Shown here: positions 1-8,278 of the stretch, in pieces | Layout: each line of letters begins with the position of its first letter | Position numbering within the stretch: position 1 is the first letter of the stretch | DNA from: Pseudomonadota bacterium | GTDB lineage: Bacteria; Pseudomonadota; Gammaproteobacteria; Steroidobacterales; Steroidobacteraceae | DNA: 34,582 nucleotides | Direction: 5' to 3' | Assembly (NCBI GenBank): GCA_021798335.1 | Contig: JAJZMI010000204.1 | Span: 1 to 34,582, forward strand | Made by a program: the position numbers and the translations under genes | Notes under the pieces: model-generated | Seen by the model: only the letters and a program-made list of their open reading frames with translations | Database searches by the model: none | Told to the model about the DNA's origin: nothing

Positions 1-430
1 GGGCGAACAGGCGACCGGTGTCGAACGAGACGAACTCGGAAAGCGGCCCCGAGGCAATGCCATCCACATTCACTGCAAATAAGCCGAACGCCGTCTGTGT
101 GATCAGCAGCCCGAGCATCACGAGGATGCTCACTGCGCCGAGAGGATTGTGACCGATCGGTGCCGGTGAATCCTCGCCACCGCCACCGAAGAGTTTACGC
201 ACGTAGCGGAAGGTTGCGCCCGGACCACGGACGAACTCGCCGAAGCGCGCCGTCTGCGCTCCACAGAACCCCCAGGCAAGCCGAAACCAGACCGCGCAGA
301 GCATGCCGTATCCGGCGAGACGGCGCCACTCCCAATGGTCGCTCTCGGCGGTCCACCAACACACTCCGAACAGACCGACGATGGTCCAGTGAGACAGTCG
401 GGTCGGCAAATCCCAGACCCGTACTCTCAC
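1..430 (-). CDS. Cytochrome b561-type membrane protein, 3' end cut by window edge
   Basis: A minus-strand frame with no stop runs off the left edge; about 143 N-terminal residues are visible. It begins VRVRVWDLPTRLSHW, the typical opening of small di-heme cytochrome b (cytochrome b561/hydrogenase b-type) proteins. Likely heme-ligand histidines are His14 (RLSHW), His32 (DHWEW) and His94 (GHNPLGA); the last distal histidine would lie outside the window. Hydrophobic segments at about residues 16-26, 43-56 and 97-117 fit transmembrane helices. Family role: inner-membrane electron transfer between quinol or NAD(P)H pools and a periplasmic cytochrome c partner. A GTG start at 430 is chosen because it begins exactly at the conserved motif; GTG codons at 466 and 475 are also in frame, and no good ribosome site distinguishes them. 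A broken cytochrome c' gene lies 29 bp upstream on the same strand, the usual partner arrangement. The visible part is intact, but a partner loss could mean it is also decaying. Confidence 0.75.
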   Translation of the reverse strand, partial: MRVRVWDLPTRLSHWTIVGLFGVCWWTAESDHWEWRRLAGYGMLCAVWFRLAWGFCGAQTARFGEFVRGPGATFRYVRKLFGGGGEDSPAPIGHNPLGAVSILVMLGLLITQTAFGLFAVNVDGIASGPLSEFVSFDTGRLFA

Positions 431-459
431 GTTCCGTGCACTTTCCGCCGCCGCGCCCC

Positions 460-948
460 CTACCACAGGTGCCACCAATTGCTACTTCGCCGGAATCGAC
501 GGTGGGAGCTGTCGCAGCCTTGACCAAGCCTCTTGGCGCTCAATCTCACCGCCTGAAGATCGTCACTGTCGGCAGCCTGCCGCAAATTCCGCGCCCGCCG
601 CAACAGTCCGCGCGCAAACCGCGCGAATTCTCGCGGATGCGTCCAGAGTACCGTTCGCGCCCGGGTGTCGACGCCGTGACCTCACCGTTCGGGAACCAGC
701 TCGGAAGCGCGGCCGCGAGGCGGTCGATTCTATTCGCTTCGGCCCTGATTACGGCTCAATTCGGCTCTGATCGGTCGATCCGATCCCTGATCGAGCGGGC
801 GGCTCTCGCAAGCTGATGAAAATGTCTCTGGCGCGGCATGAATAATTTGTGCGACGCCCGTAGCCGAAGCTGGGCCTGCAGCGCAGATGATCAGTGCGGC
901 GCCGATCACCCGGATACCGCGCCCGCCGCAGCCGATTTCGATTCCCAT
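460..948 (-). pseudogene. Cytochrome c' pseudogene (frameshift, in-frame stop, damaged heme motif)
   Basis: From ATG at 948 the frame encodes a signal-peptide-like start (MGIEIG..., then hydrophobic VIGAALIICAAGPASA). Near 830-840 the coding sense moves to another frame reading RQRHFHQLARAARSIRDRI, then a TGA at 756-758 interrupts it. After the stop the same frame continues with IRAEANRIDRLAAALPSWFP, TVLWTHPREFARFARGLLRR and finally GCDSSHRRFRR. This order of elements (helical N-terminus, SWFP..G loop, W.....F helix, C-terminal heme motif followed by RRFR) is that of class II cytochrome c' proteins. The heme-binding motif should be CxxCH but reads C-D-S-S-H (codon TCC where TGC is expected). 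Three independent lesions make a sequencing error unlikely. It sits immediately upstream of the cytochrome b561 gene, so the two probably formed one electron-transfer operon. Confidence 0.7.
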
Positions 949-1083
949 AAGTCGTGTACTCCTCGACTCTTCGCATGTTTGCAAAAACACTCATTCGCGC
1001 CTAAGTGCACGGCACCGATCGACGCGCAACGCCCGTCCAGCCCGGGTTCTCCGAGGCTGTTCCGCATTCTCTGACCGGGTAAA

Positions 1084-1425
1084 CCAGAAGCTCGTGCAGC
1101 ACGGACTCACAGCCGCCACGCCCTTTAGCAAGATCCCCAGGTACCTCCGCGACCGCACACTGCAACTCCAGGACTTCCTGGAGAACCGATCGACACGAAC
1201 CCCCTCAAACGCGCGCCACCAGTAATTCCCATGGGCGGGAACACTTCACGCTACTGCTGAACCGAACTCGGCACCCAGCAGGTCGGTTTCGTACACAGCC
1301 TGATCGCCACCTGCTGGTCGCGCGAGATCGACGTGCACAGCTACCTCGTCGAGGTACCGCAGCGGATCGGTCAGCACCCCGCCTCGCGGGTCAACGAACT
1401 GAGCCCTCGGCTCTGGAAGCAGCAC
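1084..1425 (+). pseudogene. IS66-family transposase C-terminal remnant
   Basis: The frame starting at 1186 reads PIDTNPLKRA, then, after an in-frame TGA at 1258-1260, FVHSLIATC, DVHSYLVEVPQRIGQHPASR and VNELSPRLWKQH. This matches the tail of IS66-type (DDE) transposases, whose consensus runs IDNNxxERAIRP ... YSLIxTAKLNGxDPxAYL ... ERIxxHPxxRIDELLPxxW. A weaker upstream piece in another frame (from about 1084, ending LQLQDFLE) may be the preceding helix. The element is broken by at least one frameshift and one stop, lacks the catalytic N-terminal half and has no recognisable terminal repeats, so it is a dead fragment. Confidence 0.55.
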
Positions 1426-1910
1426 GTTGCGGTCCGCCCGCTCCGCTCGGCTTCGCATACCCTAGCCGTGTCGGCCAGACGCGCCGGACTTTCCATTTAC
1501 ACCGCAGCGCCACCCTCGGCATCGCTCACTTGCACTTGCACCTCATCAAGACCCTCAACAAGGTCCTCGACGCGCTACGCAACGCAATCGCATACCCTGC
1601 CCGGCAAACAGCGCCGGGCAATCGGGGGCGTGCGCTGGCCGCTGCCCACACACCCGAGCACGCGCACGCACCGACCGGCAGCTCCGAGCCCGACTCGTCT
1701 GCGTCATTCTACTCGTCGCATTCACCGCGCTGGCGTGCTCCAGGACAAGTTCGCTCATTTCCGGGGCTTACCCCCCACAAGGGCGCCGCAGGGCGGCATC
1801 AGCGCCGCTGGATGGTCGCACTGCGCACTCGCATTCTCCCGCTGCGCACCTGCGCCGACACGCAGAAGCCGACTTTCGACGGCATGCCAACCGTTGTCGA
1901 GCACGCACTG
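1426..1910. other. Stretch without a recognisable gene
   Basis: Several open frames exist because of high G+C, but none has a ribosome site, a recognisable domain or a sensible composition; they are rich in Arg, Ser, Pro and Thr in the manner of out-of-frame translations. It lies between two transposase fragments and is most simply old, degraded mobile-element DNA. Confidence 0.4.
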
Positions 1911-2028
1911 ACGCACACCGCTACCGAAGGACTCACTCGCGAAATCGGGATCGCCAAGAACCTCGTCCACGGATACCGCACCGTCGCTGCATTCCCCGAC
2001 ATCAACTACCTCGTGGTCGGAGACTTCG
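1911..2028 (+). pseudogene. Possible ISL3-like transposase C-terminal scrap
   Basis: In one plus-strand frame the sequence reads THTATEGLTREI, then HGYRTVAAF and VVGDF. ISL3-type transposases end with a comparable string (TNAxxEGxNxxI ... ARGYRN...F ... GGL/GDL). The resemblance is short, the preceding residues do not match and no terminal repeats were seen, so this is only a suggestion. It lies downstream of the IS66 remnant in the same decayed zone. Confidence 0.25.
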
Positions 2029-2166
2029 TTAGCGCGGCATGTTCCGCGCACTCCACCACCACTCTGATGTCGCCGCAGCCACCAGAACTGCCGAGCCATT
2101 CATGCCGGCCGTCCTGCGCGAACCGCGCCGATGACCCGCACTCCCGAGGAGCATGCGCACATGCGC

Positions 2167-4617
2167 TCATCCGAAACGAGCGCTCACGCTTGCATAGGCC
2201 GTGAACGGCGCGCCAGGCTCGGCGAGCGTTTGACCGGCAACGCCATAATACCCTCCAGAAGACACATATTCGAACACGTTGTATTTTTTGTCCGTAACGT
2301 TTAGCAAATCTATATTGAAAGTAAGCATCCTCAGATGATACACGTGTGACGTCGCGACGACGATCCGCATGCCCAGATTCACAATGCCGTAAGCCGGTAA
2401 TTTCGTTCGCGTCGGCGCACCTGTATTATTGTTATAGATATTCTGCACGCCGGTGTACTGGTACCAAATTCTTGGCTGATAACTCACATCGCGACTCAAC
2501 AGTCTGTACGAGGCTCCGACGTTGAACGTTTCGGCGGGAACATTCGAGATCGGCAGTCCAGAATACGAGCCATGGCTGGGACTGACATAGCTCAGATAAT
2601 TGGCACTTTCGAAACTGGCATTGGCAAACACATGCAGATTCTCGAGCGGGTCATCGCTCAGATACAGATTGACGCCGTGAAACACCGATGAGCCCGATGC
2701 GAACAGGCTGTAGAGATGGCTCACTACCGGGACTGGAATGATTTCATTCGTGTCAGTCAGATGGTAATAATTGACACTGCCCATTGCGTGATGCAGATAA
2801 GGCTCTCTAGGGATAAGTACTTTTGCACCGACCTGATATTGCGTCGATTTTTGCGGCTTCAACGTCGACGTCAGCAAATGAGCATAGGTTCCAGTGGCTC
2901 CCGATGGCGCCTTGTATGCCGTTGAATAGTTGGCGTACAAGGAAACCTTGCGGAGTATCCTATAGTTCACTCCGATCGACGGCTCTATCTCCGTGAAAGT
3001 CGTAGACGAATTCGGCTGATAATCTCCGTTATGACCGATCATGTCGGCCACGCTGGTCGGGAATGATGCTTGGCTGTTGTTCACGAAATTGGTATGAAAC
3101 GACACGATACGGACACCAGGCGTCACCCGCACATCTTTAATTGGCTGGAAGTCGTCTTGGGCAAAGGCCGCCAAGTCCGTCTCGTAGAGATACGAGCTAT
3201 GGAACGAATTTGGCAGCTCGATGCTGTAATTCACCGGCTGACCGTCGATCAATGCCGGTTGTCCGGCATTCGGACTGAGTGAGTTGTACGTGGCCTGCAT
3301 CGTTGGATTATAAAAATCCAAGAGCGAATTGTACTTATTCAGGACGAAATATCCACCGACGAACAACTTGTTCTTCGGCAGGCTGAATGTGAAATAAGGT
3401 TTGTCACCGTAGGTGTCGCTAGTGGCGTTGTAGTACTGGTTCAACGCGCTCGGTGAGTTGCCGAGGTTGTCGTAATGCAGATGAATGCGGTTCCCGTAGC
3501 GGAAGAACAGCAGATTGTGAAATGTCGCATATGAGTCGAGATGATCAGCCAAGCGCGAGTACAGCAAATAAGTCCGGATCGGAATTTTCTTGAAATAGAT
3601 GGAAACAGGGAGGGTCGTATAGAACCCGGTGGTCTGCTGGCTGTAGATTGGCCCGGGGTTGATCGCTCCTGTTATGCTGTTCACCCCGTTGATCGTGACA
3701 TTCGAATTCGCCGTCGTCGGGATCGGCAGCGGCCGGAAGGCCACACTTCGCGCCAGGAAGCCGCCGAAACTGAGGCGCCCGTTGGAAAACGTCTTCACGA
3801 GTTTTCCATAATACGCATAACTGCGCTGTGGATTATCGAATCCGTAGCCATTGAGATAATTGCTACTGCCGTCGATGGTTCCAGCCACCACCGCAGACCA
3901 CCCATGAAATTCACCGGTATCGACCGAGAAATCCACACCACGATTGTCGTAGCTGCCGAAAAACCCGCCGATCACCGCCTGAGATTTCACGGTCGGCTGG
4001 ATTGGCGCGTAGTTGATTGCTCCCCCGATATTGTTATACCACCGATTCACTGCATATCCTGGACCATATGTAACGGAAAGTCCGCTGATGAACGAGAGAT
4101 TGGGAATTTCCGACGACTGCCAAACGCCGTAGGCCGGATCGATCATCGGCACTCCATCGAACGTGACCATGACGGTTCCATCGTTCGCATTGCCAGCGAT
4201 GTTGCCCCAGCCGGTTTTCATGCCATTGATGCTGATGCTTGCGCGCGGTGCGCCCATCGTTCCGTCACTCGCGACATTCACCCCAGGAGCCACCGATACC
4301 GCCTGGGCCGCCGTACCGGCCGGGCCAAGAGCCCGCAATTGGCTGCGCCCAACCACCTTGATGGACTGGGTTGAGCCGAAAATGGTTTTTTTGGTCGGCA
4401 GCTCTGTCAACGTGTCCAGAGCGCTGATCGTAATTGTTGTCAATTCTCCCCCGGCGTCGACCGTCGGACCTGCGCTCAACGCGCCCGGGGCAGCCACGGC
4501 CAGAGGCTCCGTTGGTTCTCGAGCGATCGCGTTTGAGCCGTATATTGCGGTGAGTACGGCGATCGTGATCAAAGCAATGCGCGCGTTAACGGGATGCGTT
4601 GCGCTCTTATCATGCAT
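2167..4617 (-). CDS. TonB-dependent outer-membrane receptor
   Basis: 816 residues. A signal peptide (hydrophobic ALITIAVLTAIYG, ending near SNAIA at about residue 32) is followed by a likely TonB box, TTITISAL (about 60-67), a plug domain (about 75-220, including SQLRALGPAGTAAQAVSVAPG and INGMKTGWG) and a long beta-barrel full of alternating aromatic strands to the C-terminal ASVSARFG. Family role: energised import of siderophores, vitamin B12, metals or oligosaccharides across the outer membrane. The substrate cannot be read from the sequence. ATG 4617 is chosen because GGAGG lies 9 bases upstream and the signal peptide starts there; the same frame stays open to 4824, but that extension lacks secretion features. 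The gene stands alone, with no transporter or regulator beside it. Its base composition is clearly lower in G+C than the genes to the right, and it is flanked by transposase remnants, which suggests acquisition by transfer. Confidence 0.9.
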   Translation of the reverse strand: MHDKSATHPVNARIALITIAVLTAIYGSNAIAREPTEPLAVAAPGALSAGPTVDAGGELTTITISALDTLTELPTKKTIFGSTQSIKVVGRSQLRALGPAGTAAQAVSVAPGVNVASDGTMGAPRASISINGMKTGWGNIAGNANDGTVMVTFDGVPMIDPAYGVWQSSEIPNLSFISGLSVTYGPGYAVNRWYNNIGGAINYAPIQPTVKSQAVIGGFFGSYDNRGVDFSVDTGEFHGWSAVVAGTIDGSSNYLNGYGFDNPQRSYAYYGKLVKTFSNGRLSFGGFLARSVAFRPLPIPTTANSNVTINGVNSITGAINPGPIYSQQTTGFYTTLPVSIYFKKIPIRTYLLYSRLADHLDSYATFHNLLFFRYGNRIHLHYDNLGNSPSALNQYYNATSDTYGDKPYFTFSLPKNKLFVGGYFVLNKYNSLLDFYNPTMQATYNSLSPNAGQPALIDGQPVNYSIELPNSFHSSYLYETDLAAFAQDDFQPIKDVRVTPGVRIVSFHTNFVNNSQASFPTSVADMIGHNGDYQPNSSTTFTEIEPSIGVNYRILRKVSLYANYSTAYKAPSGATGTYAHLLTSTLKPQKSTQYQVGAKVLIPREPYLHHAMGSVNYYHLTDTNEIIPVPVVSHLYSLFASGSSVFHGVNLYLSDDPLENLHVFANASFESANYLSYVSPSHGSYSGLPISNVPAETFNVGASYRLLSRDVSYQPRIWYQYTGVQNIYNNNTGAPTRTKLPAYGIVNLGMRIVVATSHVYHLRMLTFNIDLLNVTDKKYNVFEYVSSGGYYGVAGQTLAEPGAPFTAYASVSARFG

Positions 4618-4783
4618 GGAACTGCCTCCGTTCGAGTTTACCGGTGACATGCCGGTGTTGTGTTTGACGTAGCCCAGCGCATCCGGGTCCCGCTGGCGGG
4701 ACTCCGAACCGACTGGCGCCACTGCCTCAGCGACCCCCGGAATAGTTTTCCAACGATAGTCGGCTGATGTACGGGTGAAACTT

Positions 4784-4843
4784 CTTCCGCGGAAGTTTTG
4801 TATCGTACGGCTGGAAAATTGCATTCATGTGACGCTTGCGTCA
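4784..4843. promoter_or_regulatory. Two perfect palindromes upstream of the TonB receptor gene
   Basis: CTTCCGCGGAAG (4784-4795) is a perfect 12-bp palindrome, and TGACGC-TT-GCGTCA (4830-4843) is a perfect inverted repeat with a 2-bp centre. They lie 167 and 213 bp upstream of the receptor start codon and could be operators for its transcription. No clear -35/-10 pair was found with them and I recognise neither as a known box. No cobalamin riboswitch signature was seen in this leader. Confidence 0.2.
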
Positions 4844-4956
4844 GTAGATGAGCCCCGCCACGATAGGTACAGGCGGGGTTTTCGCGATCGGTGATGGACA
4901 TGCGGCGTCAACGATCTTGGTGACAGCCGCGGGCTTGCGCGGGTCAGAATGGCCGG

Positions 4957-5334
4957 TTGGAGAAGGGAAGCGGCGGGCTCGCTTCTACGAAGAACCGTTC
5001 GTTACCGGCAATCAATGAGCACGCGCTCGATCGGATTGAGGTCACGCCCCGGCACACGATCATCCCTGCCGACGGGCACGCGGTGCTCGATCTCGGCACG
5101 GACATGTCCTTGCGCGCCAACGTGGGCGCTGCGATGTGGGACATGAAGCTCATTGCCGATTGCGCGCCGGAGGGTAAAGGGGAAGCGTGGGATGCACCAG
5201 GTCTGCACGACGTCGCAGTCCCGTTTTTCATGGACGCCCGTGGCGTCCCGAGCACGCGCTTCTCGGATCAGGCCAAGGCGGACTGTCAGGTCCTGCGCGA
5301 AACGCTGATTCGGGTGACCTACCCGGCGGATTGA
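4957..5334 (+). CDS. Unrecognised ORF, 125 codons
   Basis: I do not recognise this product. The frame (TTG at 4957, open back to 4924) has strong G/C preference at third codon positions, as real genes in this genome do, and includes RIEVTPRHTIIPADGHAVLDL and HDVAVPFFMDARGVPSTRF, which look like soluble-protein sequence. There is no signal peptide, membrane segment or repeat. No convincing ribosome site precedes the TTG, so it may be the remaining 3' part of a larger gene whose start was lost. It sits between the TonB receptor gene (divergent) and an IS1634-type fragment, in a zone of broken genes. Confidence 0.3.
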   Translation: MEKGSGGLASTKNRSLPAINEHALDRIEVTPRHTIIPADGHAVLDLGTDMSLRANVGAAMWDMKLIADCAPEGKGEAWDAPGLHDVAVPFFMDARGVPSTRFSDQAKADCQVLRETLIRVTYPAD

Positions 5335-5694
5335 GCCGAAGGGCGCCCCGATCATCGGGCTCATCGCCTTCGTGACCGGGCTCGCCGCTGTGCCGCTCGC
5401 CATTCAGGAGTCGATTGCAGGCGAACGCATCGATGGTGGGCATCGCGCCGTACTCGGACGGATCAAAGCGGTCCTCGCGGGAGAGGTCGCGGGATTCGCC
5501 TGGCGGCTCAACGCTCATACCAAAGAAAGCGCGACGCGCGCCGCGCGGCAGCGTCACGTGGACGAGCCGCGCGCGGGACGGTGCCGACAAGGAATCATTG
5601 CGCGGGAGTTTTTGCGGACTATCGGACACTGCCAATAACAAATCCTGGATCCCAGTCGATGATTTTCTCAGTCGACAAGTGCAAGTGGCGGACC
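5335..5694. other. Stretch without a recognisable gene
   Basis: Open frames on both strands show no domain, ribosome site or conserved motif. A plus-strand frame containing GAPIIGLIAFVTGLAAVPLA (about 5341-5400) could be a hydrophobic helix of a lost membrane protein, but nothing around it supports a gene. Confidence 0.3.
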
Positions 5695-6247
5695 TCAAGT
5701 GCGCGGCGCCCAGGCGAGTTTCAGGCCATGTGGATGCCTGGAGTGGTCTTGGAGTGGTTCGGGGATTTCAAGCGCCTGAGCGTCTCCGGGGATGGCCCCG
5801 TGACCTGCCAGACCGTCCAGCCCGCACTTGCGCAGTGCCCAATAGGGTTTCTTGCCAGCAAGCGTGCCGCCGTGTACTTCATCGTTGGGACTGATTCCGT
5901 GATCGAGCCCTCGATCTCGAAGAAGCATCGAGGTGGTGTCGTAGAAGACGATCGCGACATCCAGGTTCAGCAAATCCGCCATGCGGCAGTAACTCGCCTT
6001 CTCGATCGCCTCCTTGTTCGCCTCGACAAAATCCATGGCCCGGAGGAAGTGTTGGAGCTGCAACGCGTGCGCGCTCTCGATACGGATATCCTCTGCGAGC
6101 CACCGTTCGTGGCAGCCGGGCTTGAGGATGGTGGCGGTGCGATTCGCCACCAGCGCAAACAGCGCCCGCTCGACATCGAAGTCGAACTTGCGCGCGGCGA
6201 GACCTTCCCGGATCACCGCCCCGTCCACCCACTTGCGTCTGCTCGGT
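5695..6247 (-). pseudogene. IS1634-type transposase remnant
   Basis: The minus-strand frame reads KWVDGAVIREGLAARKFDFD, VERALFALVANR, then ACHERW-like text, LRAMDFVEANKEAIEKA, and DLLNLDVAIVFYDTTSMLLR. FDFDVERALFALVANR and LNLDVxxxFYDTTS are the N-terminal and first catalytic-aspartate regions of IS1634-type (IS4 superfamily, DDE) transposases. The frame begins just after a stop at 6247 and loses similarity after about 5900, where GLAGHGAIPGD only faintly resembles the family's GLAVTRxGIPV. The remaining two thirds, including the second Asp and the Glu, are missing. No terminal inverted repeats were found. It is a non-functional fragment. Confidence 0.65.
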
Positions 6248-6569
6248 CATCGTTCGCCCTCGGCATGCGGCCACTCGTCGCCGCCCGGAGCATCGGCCGC
6301 TCAGATCAGGCGCGGAAGAACGGCGTTCCCGGCATGCTTCTGTCGCGGTTCGCGCAAGTACTTGTATCCAAGAACGCTCGGATAATGGCAGTCATAGGCA
6401 CCACCACGCCAGTGATCCTGTATCGATGCTTTTTTGGCCAGAATCACTGCGGTTGCCGCGTAATGCCTTGATTTTTCTCGCTTCCGACGGCCGACAACCC
6501 CCGCCATGTGCCTCGCAACTGTCAAACGCGGCCCTCGGCACCGCGCCTCGAGCGAGAGAGAAAAACGGC
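6248..6569. other. Stretch without a recognisable gene
   Basis: This lies between the IS1634-type remnant and the dapE promoter. A minus-strand open frame (6301-6525) has no recognisable domain and no ribosome site. It may contain the rest of the element's 5' end in decayed form. Confidence 0.35.
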
Positions 6570-6598
6570 TTGCTCCCGGGGCGCCCCCTCGCTATAAA
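6570..6598 (+). promoter_or_regulatory. Candidate sigma-70 promoter for dapE
   Basis: TTGCTC (6570-6575) and TATAAA (6593-6598) are separated by 17 bp. The -10 matches consensus at five of six positions and the -35 at three. Transcription would start about 50 bp before the dapE ATG. Confidence 0.5.
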
Positions 6599-6654
6599 GC
6601 CGCCCTGCCCCCATCACGCGCGCACACCCGAGCCCGCTCCGCCGGTACGGAGAG

Positions 6655-7785
6655 ATGTCCCCCACCCTCGAGCTCACCCGGAATCTGATGTCCCGCCGCT
6701 CCGTGACGCCCGCCGACGAGGGCTGTCAGGAACTGATGTGCGAGCGGCTGCGCGCGCTCGGCTTCAGGATCGAGCCCTTGCCCTTCGGGAACGTCTCGAA
6801 CTTCTGGGCCGTGCGCGGCGAGGCCGGCGGACCGCAGCTGTGCTTCGCCGGCCATACGGACGTGGTGCCCACCGGACCGCTCGAGGAATGGCGCAGTGAC
6901 CCGTTCGTGCCGACGATCCGCGATGGACTACTCTACGGCCGCGGCGCGGCCGACATGAAAAGCGGACTGGCCGCGATGATCACCGCCACCGAGGCCTTCG
7001 TGGCGGCGCACCCGCGCCATCACGGGCGCATCGCCTTCCTCATCACGAGCGACGAGGAAGGGCCCTCGGTCGATGGGACCAAGCGCGTCGCGGCCCTGCT
7101 CGCCGAGCGCGGCGAGCGCATCGACTGGTGCGTGGTCGGAGAGCCCTCGAGCGAGCAGACGATCGGCGATACGATCAAGATCGGACGGCGCGGCTCCCTC
7201 AGCGGGCGGCTCACCGTTCACGGCGTGCAGGGCCACATCGCCTATCCGCAGTTGGCCGAAAACCCGGTGCATGCATTCGCTCCGGCGCTGGCCGAGCTGA
7301 CTCGCCGGGTCTGGGATCAGGGCACCGAGCACTTCGAGCCGACGAGCTTCCAGGTCTCGAACCTCAATGCCGGCACCGGCGCCCCCAATGTCATTCCCGG
7401 GGAGCTCAAGGCGCGGTTCAATCTACGCTACTGCCCGCTCCAGTCGCTCGCGGGACTGAAGGCCACGGTGGAGGACATCTTGCGCGCCCACGGCGTGCGC
7501 TTCACGATCGAGTGGCACCTCTCGGGCGAGCCGTTCTACACCCCCCCGGGAAAACTCTCGGCGGCCGTCTGCGCGGCCATCGAGTCCGTCACCGGCACGG
7601 CCCCGCGCCTGTCGACCGGCGGCGGCACCTCCGATGGGCGCTTCATCGCCCCGCTCGGCGCGCAGGTCGTCGAGCTCGGCGTGGTCAATGCGAGCATTCA
7701 CAAGCTGAACGAGTGCGTGCGCGTGGCGGACATCGAGGCGCTGCACCGCATGTACTTCAACGTGCTGGTCAACCTGTTGACTTGA
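6655..7785 (+). CDS. dapE: Succinyl-diaminopimelate desuccinylase
   Basis: 376 residues, the usual DapE length. The cytoplasmic di-zinc enzyme hydrolyses N-succinyl-L,L-diaminopimelate to L,L-diaminopimelate and succinate in the lysine and peptidoglycan precursor pathway. The M20 peptidase fold residues are all present: His67 and Asp69 ([11 protein letters not shown]), bridging Asp100 ([10 protein letters not shown]), general base Glu134 and ligand Glu135 (TSDEEGPS), Glu163 (GEPSS) and His349 (SIHKLNECV), the last at the same number as in the E. coli enzyme. The dimerisation (lid) domain spans roughly residues 180-290. GGAGAG lies directly before the ATG, slightly closer than ideal. The 3' end overlaps that of convergent dsbB by 17 bp. 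Function is secure. Confidence 0.97.
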   Translation: MSPTLELTRNLMSRRSVTPADEGCQELMCERLRALGFRIEPLPFGNVSNFWAVRGEAGGPQLCFAGHTDVVPTGPLEEWRSDPFVPTIRDGLLYGRGAADMKSGLAAMITATEAFVAAHPRHHGRIAFLITSDEEGPSVDGTKRVAALLAERGERIDWCVVGEPSSEQTIGDTIKIGRRGSLSGRLTVHGVQGHIAYPQLAENPVHAFAPALAELTRRVWDQGTEHFEPTSFQVSNLNAGTGAPNVIPGELKARFNLRYCPLQSLAGLKATVEDILRAHGVRFTIEWHLSGEPFYTPPGKLSAAVCAAIESVTGTAPRLSTGGGTSDGRFIAPLGAQVVELGVVNASIHKLNECVRVADIEALHRMYFNVLVNLLT

Positions 7786-8278
7786 CCCGGCCGAGCCTCC
7801 CGTTCACCAGAGCGCCGAACGCCCCGAGCGCCAGGGCCCACAACAGCACCCACTCGGACATCGCCAGGCCGAGAAACCGCCAGTTGACGATGCTGCACTC
7901 GCCGCTCCCCTCGAGCACCTTGCGGATCACGGAGGTCACGGGCATGAACTGCAGCATCACCGACAGGGGCGCCCCGCACGAGGGCACCGAGCCCGGCGGC
8001 AGGTGCTGCAGATAGATCTGCCGCAGGGCAACGCCCGCGGTGGCGAGCGCCGCGATCGCCACCAGCACCGCGTACACCCGCCTGCCCCAGCGACGCGGGT
8101 GGTGCACCGCCGCGAGCAGAAACACCAGGCCGATCAGGGCGATGCCGATGCGCTGAAAGATGCACAACGGACAGGGCTGCAGGTGCAGATGAAACTGCGC
8201 ATAGAGGGCAAAGCCGAGCAGTCCCGCACAGATCAGGACCCCGATGACATTGCCCATGCGGCGCAATGCGCCGATCAC
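7769..8278 (-). CDS. dsbB: Disulfide bond formation protein B
   Basis: 169 residues with four hydrophobic helices, as in DsbB. This inner-membrane protein reoxidises periplasmic DsbA and passes electrons to quinone. The N-terminal redox pair is Cys36-Cys39 (QPCPLC) and the second periplasmic pair is Cys101 and Cys128 (PSCGAP, GECSIV). Arg43, corresponding to the quinone-contacting Arg48 of E. coli, follows in CIFQRIG. The ATG overlaps the phoU stop codon by 4 bp (ATGA), so it is probably translationally coupled to the Pho genes; this is not its usual place, and it puts disulfide formation under the phoB promoter unless an internal promoter exists. The 3' end overlaps dapE tail to tail. Confidence 0.95.
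   Translation of the reverse strand: MIGALRRMGNVIGVLICAGLLGFALYAQFHLHLQPCPLCIFQRIGIALIGLVFLLAAVHHPRRWGRRVYAVLVAIAALATAGVALRQIYLQHLPPGSVPSCGAPLSVMLQFMPVTSVIRKVLEGSGECSIVNWRFLGLAMSEWVLLWALALGAFGALVNGRLGRVKSTG

Noticed and set aside
160-816. Long plus-strand open frame of 218 codons
   Set aside because: It is antisense to the cytochrome b561 and c' sequences and its product is Arg/Pro/Ser rich without any domain.
4636-4649. ACCGGT-centred sequence before the TonB receptor resembling the GH9 operator
   Set aside because: Only the central six bases agree; the flanks do not form the palindrome, so a shared regulator is not supported.
4618-4824. N-terminal extension of the TonB receptor
   Set aside because: Lacks signal features; GGAGG and a signal peptide fix the start at 4617.
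4618-4900. Cobalamin riboswitch in the TonB receptor leader
   Set aside because: No B12-box or core pairing elements were found by eye.
5581-6471. Plus-strand open frame of 296 codons
   Set aside because: It is the antisense shadow of the IS1634-type transposase fragment.
7128-8015. Plus-strand open frame of 295 codons
   Set aside because: It runs out of frame through dapE and into dsbB; Arg/Ala-rich with no domain.
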